Assembly: GCA_021464415.1 (NCBI GenBank)
Contig: CM038464.1
Location: 58,703,328 to 58,767,327, forward strand
DNA: 64,000 bases
Source of the DNA: Lonicera japonica
Taxonomy: Eukaryota; Streptophyta; Magnoliopsida; Dipsacales; Caprifoliaceae
Reading direction: 5' to 3'
Of the stretch, positions 35,679 to 45,909 are shown one piece after another (position 1 is the first letter of the stretch; each line of letters starts with the position of its first letter). The notes under the pieces were generated by a model. That model saw only the letters and a list, made by a program, of their open reading frames with translations. It was not told where the DNA came from and did no database searches. Made by a program: the position numbers and the translations under genes.

Positions 35679-35864
35679 TTTGTGCTGCATAAAAACACTA
35701 GGGGTGGTGGTGTTTTTTACTGTAAAATCGCCAGCTTGACTGGCGTTTTTAACTTCTTCTTCTTCTTTTTTTAAATCGGTGTAAAAACGTGGCTTTGACT
35801 GGTGTTTTTAAAACTACCCTATTCCCACAAATAAATTCAAAACTACCCTATTCCCACAAATAAA

Positions 35865-36188
35865 TTCATTTCTTTATTTTAATTTATATAATTTTTTTCA
35901 ATTTAATTTTTTACGGATCAATTCAACTCAGCTCGGTAGCGGTTGGACCGTTTGAATTTTTATTGCAAAACAAATCAAATTTTAGACGCACCCTAGCTAT
36001 AACATATACATAGAAATGGAGAAATATATTATACATATATATATATACACACAACAATCAGTCAATCACCCAATCTCCTACGGACACACCCCTCTATGTT
36101 CTCAGTAGGCATTTATTTCACGTCAGTCTAGCAACAGACATAATTCCAATTATGCCCCTACTTTATGTGCTTGGTGATCACGAAATGA
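35865..36188 (+). repeat. Host segment A', intact copy (empty site for E1)
   Basis: Starts directly after the last base of E2 and matches segment A from TTCATTTCTTTATTTTAATT to CACGAAATGA. Where A is split by E1, A' reads ATACATATATATATATACAC without interruption. Hence the 324-bp duplication predates E1. Confidence 0.9.
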
Positions 36189-38770
36189 AATTAAAAGAAA
36201 ACCAGATGAAGCAAAAACCAGATGAGCCCTTCGCTACATTTTGCCCCAAAATAATCTCCGGTAAGCCTTTACATTTTGATTTCTCATTATCATTCTCATA
36301 CTCCTACTCCTACTCATTCACTCTCTCAGACTACCATCGACTTTCACTCCCCAAAATTTGTCTTCCTCTCCTCTCCACAACACTCCATCGACCGGAGCCA
36401 CCCCATCACAACAACTTGCGGTCTCTCTCTCTCTCTCTCTCGTACGTCTGGCTCTCTATGAGTTCTTCCCCATCTCTACTTTTCTATATGATTTAGGGCT
36501 TTCTAAACCACATGTGTTTCAAATTCCTGCAACGTTTGTTTTCGAAAATATTAGATCTGTGCAGTGGTGTTTATGTGCTTGTGCTGTGTATATGTGCTTG
36601 TACTGTGTGTGTATATATATATATATGCTTGTTGATCTTTTAAGGCCAGGGGCGGAGGCAAAGTGAGGGATAAATTTATAATTATTTTTAGTAAAGGCCA
36701 ACAAAATGAGAGTGTTCATGATTCTTATGTTATGATTAATTAATTAACTTTCTGATAATTAATTAATTAATATTTGGGCAGTAGTTTTGCTTGCACATAT
36801 TTTATCTGTCTGCTTCCTAGCTACACAAGAGGGAGGATGAGAAAAGATAGATATATATATAGAGACAGAAGAGAGGTGGGGGACAAATGGATATCCTCCA
36901 ATTAAATTGTACCGATGGATCTAAAATTTTCCATGCTACCATTTAAAGATTAAACTGGCGTATTAATTACTTTGTGCTTTTAAGAATAGAACACATGTAA
37001 AATATGTGGACAAAAATATATGGTCAAGTTATTAATAATAATCAAAAGTTAATAAGGGTTTCGGGTTGGTGTCCACTCGATCTATGCGGGCAGTTGATTG
37101 TCAAGTATTTAAGTTTGGGTTTTACATTTAGGGTTTTATACTATAAGGTAGTTTCTTCCGTTCTGAACCATCGTACGTAGTTTAGTCGTCTAGGAAGGGG
37201 TCTACAGCTTTCGGTAAGTTCAATTACTAGGTATGGGTTTCTTATTCATTTAATGTTGGAAGCATGTTTGTTAAGGTGTTTTCTATTACTATTTAAGAAT
37301 ATATATAGTAATTCATTTTTCCGATATTTGACGTATAGTGATGGGAATTTGTTGTTGCGTTATTTACTCGAACTTGTGTTTGATTGAGGCATTTTCTCGA
37401 TATAGACTGAATTTAATTAGGCTTTTTCATCTATGCATAGATCCAACATGAAATTATATTTTTCTTAAAAGGTATAGTCATATATAGGTTAGACTTTATT
37501 GCGTTGCGCACTTACGCTTACTTACGCACTTTACAAACAAATTAATATGATTATGTAATTTCCAAGCATTTTACAATTTTCAGGCATTTTCCTAAGTTAG
37601 GATGTGAACGGCATTTTTAAACATAGGCATTTTACTAAGTTAGGACATGATCGCGTAGCTAATTAATGCTTTCTAATCTATCATATTCCTGAGTCATTTT
37701 ATTTCTATTTACGGACCCTACTAACATAGGTTTACTAAGTTAGGACGTTACCGCATAGCTTATTAATGGTTTATAATCTATCATATACCTGAGTCATTTT
37801 ATGTCCATTGTACTTTTTTTGAAAAAGGAAGGTATAAGTCTCTTTCTACTATAGTAATAAGGAAAATACCTCAACTGTGAATTGAATCCAGAATTTCTAG
37901 ACCATAATGAACTCCTTTACCATTAGACTCACTCGCTCACTCACCTTCTAGTTCCTCCTTTCCTTTGTTCTAATGCTCTTTGTTTTTAATGCCATTATAC
38001 TTGCTTTAACGTGATGCACTTTTTGTATTTTTCTATGCTCCTTTAATGGGTAAATATCTAGAAAGTGAATACAGTTTTAGAATGTAGTGGAACTTTTGAT
38101 TGCTTAAGACAATTCTAAGTGAGAATTTTTGCTGACTTTATTTATATAGATATTTTTTCCATTTTTCTTGAAACCTTTTAGTTGACATCATGGTAATTTA
38201 ATACTGATTCAATCTATAAATGCCATAGTTGCGTAATTGTTTTGACTTTTGAGTTCTTCGTTCCTTGATGGCATATAAAAACCACCATTAAAATTTTCTA
38301 TGCATCACTTCACTTCCATTAATATATATGTGTTCTTTTGCTTGTATTACGTAATAGCTATTAATATTAATAGGAGTTGAACAGTTTGGTTTCTCCGATT
38401 ACCTTAGCCCCTGTTCAGTTATACTTCACTTCCAGTTTTTTAGTTTTCTGTTAGAAAGTCAACCTTACATTTACACTTTTCAATTCACTTCACTTTATTT
38501 TCTCTCTCATAAAACTTTTAAGACATCATAACTTTAAATCCAAAAATCGAAATTAGATAAAAAAATATTATTTAAAACCTTCTCATCGAGATCTATAAAA
38601 TAAGATCCATTGTGACTATTTTTTGAGTTTTTTTATGAGTTTTTTGAATTGGTTGAAAAAAACTCCAACAAAACCAAATTCACTTTTCAACTTACTTTTA
38701 CATTTCCCAACCTACTTTTTTTTTATATAGAAAACAAAATTTTTATTGATTTGCTAAAGGAATTAACAAA
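36189..38770. other. Region between segment A' and the sequence gap
   Basis: 36270-36450 is pyrimidine-rich with a (TC)n run (36421-36441) followed by GTACGTCTGG, resembling the first exon and donor of a plus-strand gene. No coding exon for the upstream RRM domains of the RBM39-like gene was found before the gap. 37560-37800 contains a duplicated block (ACTAAGTTAGGAC with ATCTATCATATNCCTGAGTC, near 37633 and 37736). Confidence 0.4.
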
Positions 38771-38870
38771 NNNNNNNNNNNNNNNNNNNNNNNNNNNNNN
38801 NNNNNNNNNNNNNNNNNNNNNNNNNNNNNNNNNNNNNNNNNNNNNNNNNNNNNNNNNNNNNNNNNNNNNN
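38771..38870. other. Assembly gap (100 N)
   Basis: Exactly 100 unknown bases, the conventional size for a gap of unknown length. It lies about 50 bp upstream of the first recognisable RBM39-like exon, so missing exons could be hidden here. Confidence 0.99.
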
Positions 38871-40239
38871 TTTGTTTGTGAAATATCATCGCTAATTGGC
38901 CAATGTCTATAAATTTTGAACATGCTTTAAATGCTCAATCAAGAGCCATGCTTATGCAGAAGTTTGATCGCAGTGGTATTGCCTCAAGGTTTGTCTGTAG
39001 TATCCATCTAATCCTTTTCATTGTACAGAATTGCAAAAACTTAATAATTATAATCCTCTTATAGTATTGCGGGGACTATTGGAGCACCCGTGCTTAATGG
39101 ATCAGCTCCAGCACAGCAAGCTGTTACCTTACCTGTTAATGGGCCAGCTGGCACTGTTCCTATTCCAGCTGTCCTTCCAGGACAAGTCGTTACTTCTATG
39201 GCTCCAGAGCCTGTAGGGGAACCCTAGCGAGTGTTTACTCTTGAAGAACATGTTTGATCCAGCCACTGAGGTTTGTAATGTCTTATCAGTATTGGTTCTT
39301 TACCCATAATTTTATCTTTAGGCTTTGGTATAGGGTGTTGAATAACTTTCACGTAGCTGAGAAGTAAATGGTATAAACATTTTTCATTAATTTATCGAGC
39401 TCTAATTATTGTTTATGTTTAAAATGGATATTTATAGGGTCGGTCTGATTAAAAAGTTGAAAATGTTGCAAAACGATTGAGTTTTTTATGAGAAGTTGAT
39501 AAAAGAAATGTTTAATTTGGTTAGTTCTCATTTTTCATGGAATTTTTTTTTCTTACCTATCACCCAAAGAATCGATTCCGCGGAAAAACTGAAAAAAGTA
39601 ATAGAGCTCTCACCAAATGACTGATCTTCTTCCCAACTTCTCTTAAAACTTAGTGTTTTAAATGATTTTCCAACTTTTCTATCAAAGGCACCCATAGCGC
39701 ATGCATTTATTCATAGTTTTATATACGAACATATAGTTTTTTAGTAATGGTTAAATATATTTTCCACCATTTAGTTTTCTGTCTAGGTGAAAAATATTTC
39801 ATTCCGTACCAAACGTTTCCTTAGTTTCTTTCTCCAATTCATTCTGTGTTGGAAGTGTTCATCTTTAAAGAAATGTTGCAGATGGATCCAGAGTTTGATT
39901 TGGACATTAAAGATGATGTGCAAGAAGAGTGTTCTAACTACGGTCGTGTGAAGCATATCTATGTTGACAAGTATGTGCATTAATTTCTACTCTACATTTA
40001 TTTCAGTTATTTTAATGTTTACCCCTTTTTTTTTTTTATTATTATTATTATTTTTTTTTGTCCATATTGCAATATTGCACGATACCGAGTTATTAGTTTC
40101 AAGTGTATAAATGTTTCAATTTCTGAATGGTACTAATTTAATTCTAATTTTATTTTTATATACTTCATATGTAGCCTACTAAACCTAGTTTAAACCTTAT
40201 AAGATGCTTTTAGTTCCCAGTTTTCTTCTGTTGTGGTTT

Positions 40240-40365
40240 TAGGTTGATCTGGGCTCTTGCCCAACTGGATGAAAACACAGGGCACCCGGTTCAAGCCCTC
40301 TACTTTGCGCCCTCCCTTCATCAAACCCTGGGTCAATGCTTGTATTAAAAAAAGAAAAGAAAAGG
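40240..40365 (+). mobile_element. Possible tRNA-derived SINE in RBM39 intron 3
   Basis: GATCTGGGCTCTTGCCCAACTGG (A-box-like) is followed by ACCCGGTTCAAGCCC (B-box-like) and then an A-rich tail ATTAAAAAAAGAAAAGAAAA. No target duplication was confirmed. Confidence 0.35.
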
Positions 40366-40950
40366 TCAATAGATTGACAATATATATAGAGAGATACATG
40401 CACTAGTTTTACGGGCACTGATGATGCGTATATGACTAGGATACAGGTAACTTCAAGCAACAAAGAAACAGTAATAAGTGGATTAGTGTTTAAGAACATC
40501 TATATACTTGCCAACGACTAGGATTCAAATAAATCACAGTGCTTACGCTACACCCTTAATTCTTTCTGGAATATTGAAACAAGCATGCAGGGGTTAACCT
40601 GAAAAAAATGTGACGGGGCCTCAGGCAATTGAAGTGCCTGTGGGCTTTGTATAATAGTAGATTATATATCTATGATATTACGCATAAGGGGGATATGGTG
40701 GCTATTTTGTTGATCTAGAAAGAAAAATACTTGTACTAGGTTCGACTCCCATAACCTTTTGTATAAATACATGTACGTCTAAACCACTCACCAACTATAT
40801 CAAGTGGTTATAAAATGTACTAAAATTTACACAATATCAACTTCACATGGTATAATATTGCACACGCATCGAGTGTACCGTGGTTCTAGTATATTAACTG
40901 CGTATTTATGTGCAATTTAGGCCTTTCCTTGCATGCTGTATGCATGTTTG

Positions 40951-41642
40951 CAGTGTTCTAAAAATCGCGCCTAGGCGGAAATCGGTCCTCTCCCGCCCGG
41001 CCTAGGGCTAGTCGTCTGTGTTTAGGCGCCGGAGTGATTAGGCGATGATTAGGCGCCGATTTTTGGTCTAGGCGCCGATTTTCCCGTTGGTTGTGGCTGA
41101 GACGTGGAAGAGAGAACGGGATTGAGATAGAGACGGAGATAGATAGAGAGAGAGAGTAGCGTACCTGTGAAGTCGTCGAAGCCGGTGAGAAATCGTCGAG
41201 GGTGAGATAGGTTGGGGCTTAGAAGATGTCGGCGAGAGCTAGGGTTTTGTTTTCGAAGTTGCAGCGGAATGGGTGCTGGGTTTTACGGGAAAAGAGATGA
41301 TATATATTTCATTTGGGTTTGTTTTATTAAGTTTTATTATTATTATTTTCACCCTATATATTTTTTATTATTTGTAATTTCACCCCTATTTACTTTTCTT
41401 TTGCTAATTTTATTTATTTATATTTTTAAAATTTGGACTTTTTCTAGAATACATGTTTTATTGGTTGGATGTTGGATAATTAATGTTAATTTGAAAGGTA
41501 TATTATATTTTATTAGTATTATGTTTTTTAAAAAATAATATTTTTAATAAAAAATGTTTTGACCGATTAATCCCCGATTAATCCTCTAGGCGCTAGGCCC
41601 CCCTCGCCGACCTAGGAGCGCCTAGCGATTTTTAGAACATTG
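40951..41642 (+). mobile_element. Non-autonomous hAT element, 692 bp
   Basis: Starts CAGTGTTCTAAAAATCGCGC and ends GCGATTTTTAGAACATTG, whose reverse complement CAATGTTCTAAAAATCGC matches the start at 17 of 18 positions. It is flanked by a perfect 8-bp target duplication, CATGTTTG (40943-40950 and 41643-41650), the hallmark size of hAT transposons. Subterminal regions are rich in TAGGCGC words on both sides. No transposase is encoded; the internal 108-codon ORF lacks motifs. Perfect flanks indicate a fairly recent insertion into the intron. Confidence 0.95.
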
Positions 41643-41957
41643 CATGTTTGTTGGGAGATTTTCTTTAAAGATGTGGGGAAAGAGAAAATATTACTTTAGC
41701 ATCTTTTACGTTTTTCCTGTACAAGTATTTAAATATAATGGTATTAACAATGATTGACTCAAGAAACCTCAGTCAAGTTACTGACGCACTATAGAGTTGT
41801 GAAAGTTGTTAATAAGCATTTAACAAATAGTCAAATATTAAAACAAGGATAGATTGATATATTTGTATCAGTTCAATAGTAACTGGATTCAGATCAAACC
41901 CTAATAACTGATTCATTAAAAAGATTTTTTTTTAAGTACTGACACCTGTCTTCTGAA

Positions 41958-42938
41958 TTGGCCATTTTGCATGTAATTATTGATTTGGCCATAGCATCAA
42001 TCATTCGTTGGAATTCTATTGATTCTTTCTCATGGGACTTAGAATTTCGCAGAAATTTAAATGATGATAAAATTGGGGACTTTTTGGAATTGTTAGATTT
42101 GGTTTCTAATTCTCAAGTATCTAGATTCGAAAGAGACTATAGATTGTGGATGGGGGAAAAGTCGGTACATTCTCTTGCAAATCGTTCTTTCACTTGCTCA
42201 CCAATTCGTCATTGGATCCTATCTTTGTGCCTCATAATTTTATTTGGAAAGTTGGTATTCCTCCGAAGGTGAAAGTTTTTGCTTGGCTGGCCTCTTGGAA
42301 AAGAGTTAATACCTGTGACTTGCTCCAAAAAAAGAGGCCAAATCTGGTCATTTCTCCTTCTTGGTGTACTCTTTGCAAAAAGGGATGAGAGAGCATCGAT
42401 CATATGTTAATTCACTGCAGTTTTTCCCAGTCATATGTGGAGTAAGGCGAGGGAGGAATTCGGAGTTATTGGAGCCTTGCCTAGCTCATGGCATGATTTA
42501 CTAGGCTTGGATTGGCAGTTTAGTGGAAATAAGAAGAAATCAAAATTGTTATGGAGATGTTGTTGCTTGGCATTAGCTTGGGGAATTTGGCATGAAAGGA
42601 ACGCTAGGACTTTTGAAGATAAATATTGCGAAGCCGGTGAAGTATGGTTTAAAAGCAAACAGTTAGCATCATTTTGGGCCATCTCTTCGAACCTGTTCGG
42701 ACCTTTATCAGTCTCAGATTTATGTGGGAATTGGAACGCAGCTATCCTGTAGTAGCCTTGTTTATGGCTTCATCTTTTCATTGTCGTTTGGTTTTTTGTA
42801 ATGCTTGGTATGTTGTAGCCTTTGGATAGTTCTTGAGGGGCTTTGGTGGACTACTGGTTCACTAAAGATGTAATCTATATTGTATCGCTTTAATCAGTTC
42901 TTAATAAAAGCGTTTTGTTTCTGATCAAAAAAAAAATT
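41958..42938 (+). mobile_element. LINE (L1-type) 3' end with poly(A), in RBM39 intron 3
   Basis: FSWDLEFRRNLNDDKIGDFL (about 42023-42082) is followed, after a frameshift near 42150, by GTFSCKSFFHLLTNSS and PPKVKVFAWLASWKRVNTCD. A zf-RVT finger, CTLCKKG*ESIDHMLIHC, has its first two Cys, a His and the last Cys but a stop inside. Then GNKKKSKLLWRCCCLALAWG and WHERNARTFED lead to a stop at 42750. The 3' UTR contains AATAAAAG and ends in an A-run (about 42929-42938). Sense orientation relative to the gene; 5'-truncated as usual for LINEs. It is close in sequence to the fragments at 155-1840 and 6270-7545. Confidence 0.85.
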
Positions 42939-44968
42939 AAAAACTGAAAATACAAGAAATCTGTGTTTTTTTACAGAATATTGAATTCAAATGTAAATTA
43001 ATGCTGATAGCTACCAACTATTCAGAGGCATTATCTTTGTGCGGAGCAATAGCAAAGCTATTATCTCTCTTGGACCTTTTAATTAAACACAAATCCGAAA
43101 AAATAAATGTGGTACTACTCCATTTTTTCATTTTATCAACCGAGGGAAGCAGCAGCACCCCCTACACGATCATATGGTTATTGTTCTTATTTTTTAGGTG
43201 CTAATGATGATTATGTCTTTTAACTACATTAGTTCGTTTGGGTTATGCAATTTAACATATTCTGCCTTCGTTTGTTTGCTAATACATGGTTGAACAATTG
43301 TTATATTTCTCTATTTCTGCAATAACAGGAAGTTGAACGAAACTCCCTGAACGTGTCTTGGTTTCAAATTCCTCCTTATAAGTCTCGTCTTTTTTCAAAA
43401 TTTATAAGAGGAGCTCTTTTTTCTGCAATAAAGGGTAATTTTTTAGTGTCATGGTCAAATGGAAGCAGAAGAAATCATAAGATGGGCTCTTCTTTTTTTT
43501 TTTTTTAAATTTATAGGATAGGTAGGTTTGTGTGCAATAATTGAGGGGGAGGGGGGGGTTGTTTTGCAAAACTTATAGGATAAATTTAAAGGTAAATTGC
43601 AAAATAACCCCAAACATATCTCTGTATATATATCTATGATGAAATTTTAGTATTATTGCTGATATGAAATGATCTTGATTTACAGAAACAGTGCTGGTTA
43701 TGTGTATTTGAGGTTTGAAAGCGTGGAAGCAGCAATGCGTGCTCAGCAAGCAATGCATAAGAGATGGTTTGCGCGCAGATTGATTGCTGCCATCTTCTTG
43801 GTAATATATATTTAGTTATTTACTTTTGACCCTTCCTTTTGCTTCAATTCTATTACTTTTTTTTAGAATTCTTTAAGGATATGTTTTGTTGCCTTCTTTT
43901 ACATTAAAAATGCCCAAATTACAATTTACCAAGGAATCAATTTCTGTGGTCAAACTTTTTTAGTCTTTTCGTTCCCTTTCCATAGAATTTGAAACCTTAG
44001 GTTGTTCTATATTAGCCTCTTATCTTTATTATAAGTACGCGTACAACTTTCTGTACACGTATACGCCTATTGGAACTTGACGCGCTACAATAATATTAAT
44101 TTAATTTCTTTCTTAATATGGGTATGGGATATTGAACACTGCTGATCGCAGTTCTGCTTATTTCATATAAGATACAGAATTGGAATTCATGTGCTATTGT
44201 TTTGATGGAAATGTTGCCATGTAGAATTATTCTGAAGGCATTCAATTAATCAACAGTCTTCCATGTAGACCAGTAAAATGCACTCTAATAGATTACGTCC
44301 TCCCTCCTGGATTAAGAGTTGTGGTTTCCATTTTGGCGCGTATAATTGATTGTACCTTATTTCATGATGGTGAATGAGTCCATTCTCGACCGTTGATTAT
44401 GATCAGATTTAGTGTCAATTAGGAGGACGTTTAATTAATTCGTACATGACTAGAAAATTGGAGGCTTGATTTGGGAAGAAGGTAGTATGTATTTATTGGA
44501 GTCCACTTTCCCTATGATTTGTAAAATGGTAGGCAGGAAATATTCATAGGTGCGTAGGATAGTAAATTTCCGCATGTGCAAAACTTTGAAAAGGTAAAGT
44601 TCCAGTCTTTGATTGAATGTACAGTATACATGACCAAAATGCCTATTTAAACAGTTGAGATGGTATCAGGGATTAAGATTGACGGCTTGAACGTAGAGTT
44701 GAGAATGAAAAATTTATAAGGAGCAAGTACCCAAGGGTCTTTGCGATTGATACCAAAAGTATACCTAAACTTCAAACAATTTTGAATCAGTTATATAGTT
44801 TGATATGTAAGTTTAAGGTATCATATTTCATGTGGCAAGGATTTGTTCCTTTTCTCTAATGAACAGTTCGATTTCTACGACTTTGTGCAGCAACCATACG
44901 AGTACGATGCCAATTCAAAGGAGCAGCATGAAGAAAATGTCAAGATGGTGACTGATTATCATTATTAG

Positions 44969-45909
44969 TCTTCCTAGTTTTAAATTTTTGTTGTGAATTT
45001 TTGATTATTGGGAATACAGATGAAGATTGTAGATTTATCTTTCAAATATGCCTGTGGTTAGAGAGATGCACATGTATGATAACTGTTATTGAGTCAGTTA
45101 CACGCCCAGTAGTGGTGGTGATGGTTTGGGTATATGTGTATTAGCTTTTTGAAGCATACATTCATACATAATCTGCCCTTTTCCTTTTCTCATCCTCCTT
45201 TTTGCACTGCCATATTTTTTATTGAATGTGTTATAAATGTTTTTCACACAATCATGCTTCTCACCCCACATTTGCAGTAAATTTTGACCGACCCCGCAAA
45301 TTCTTACGTAGATACCCTCTCCTGGAACCAAAAACTAGTTAAAAAACAAAATTACAATGTTTTTCGTTTAGTCCCAGCAAGTAGAGAGGTTGAAAAAAGA
45401 GGAACAAGGAATTTTTTGTGGAACAACACAAAATATTAAAAAATTAGTTCCAACATCGACCAAATGCTGGAAGAGTAAATTGTTACACTTGAAATGGTAA
45501 ATGATCATCTTGTTGGCTTTAGGTCAAATTATATTTTTAATTTTTGGGTGTACAAGATCGGTAGTGTGCTATAACATATTTTAACTTATGGTGGCTTTTT
45601 TCCTAAATAATTTTGGGTTAAGAGAGAACATATTTTCTTACGAGTGGTGAGTTGTAAGTTCTTACAAAAGTGGTGTGATAAGTAATATGTTGTAGGTACT
45701 TAAAACTTTTTGTTAGTAATGGGAAGGAAGTTTAGGGTTAATATGCAGTGTTTTACCTGGAAAAACGATTGATTTTTGAGAGGTTAGAAAATGAGATCAG
45801 TTATTTGGCGAGTGTTATCTTTTTCTTACATTTTACAAAACAGATTCGTTCTTGTTGCTCGAAAAAGTTTTAATTCCTTGAAGACTTTGGGGTCACGTTC
45901 TTTTGACAA
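44969..45909. other. 3' flank of the RBM39-like gene
   Basis: Noncoding; probably contains the 3' UTR. No TE feature or coding frame recognised before the copia LTR begins. Confidence 0.4.

Larger units (their letters stand above)
29855..35864. mobile_element. MULE E2: 6.0-kb Mutator-like element with long TIRs
   Basis: Long terminal inverted repeats: 29855-30073 matches the reverse complement of 35679-35864. Shared words include ACTTATTTGTGGGAATA, TTTTAAAAACGCCAGTCAAA and GCGTTTTTATGCAGCACAAA. The outer 30 bp is itself repeated in each TIR. It encodes a MuDR-type transposase on the minus strand and a GRF-zinc-finger gene on the plus strand, converging in the middle. Both are broken. No 9-bp target duplication was found; instead the element is bordered by a 324-bp duplicated host segment. 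The 28 bases at 29827-29854 belong to neither repeat. Confidence 0.88.
38921..44968 (+). pseudogene. RBM39: RBM39/CAPER-like splicing factor, C-terminal exons only
   Basis: Five exons with matching phases: about 38921-38988 (ALNAQSRAMLMQKFDRSGIA), 39065-39270 (GAPVLNGSAPAQQAVTLPVN), 39882-39970 (MDPEFDLDIKDDVQEECSNY...KHIYVD), 43686-43800 (NSAGYVYLRFESVEAAMRAQ...KRWFARRLIAAIF) and 44891-44968 (QPYEYDANSKEQ...). They match the linker and third RRM (UHM-like) of RBM39/CC1-like nuclear splicing factors. Exon 2 has one extra T after GGGGAACCC, giving TAG before CGAG; removing a base restores SECLLLKNMFDPATE, so the gene is broken or the base is a sequencing error. The RS domain, RRM1 and RRM2 are absent upstream, although a gap lies next to exon 1. 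Intron 3 (3.7 kb) holds a hAT element and a LINE. The last 20 codons differ from the usual C-terminus. Confidence 0.82.

Noticed and set aside
36152..36666. Overlapping Ser/Leu-rich ORFs
   Set aside because: Caused by CT-rich, leader-like DNA and the (TC)n run; no protein family resemblance.
38649..38923. ORFs crossing the N gap on both strands
   Set aside because: They read through unknown bases and the flanks do not look coding.
40730..40760. B-box-like GGTTCGACTCCC as a tRNA gene
   Set aside because: No matching A box, no cloverleaf; at most a SINE trace.
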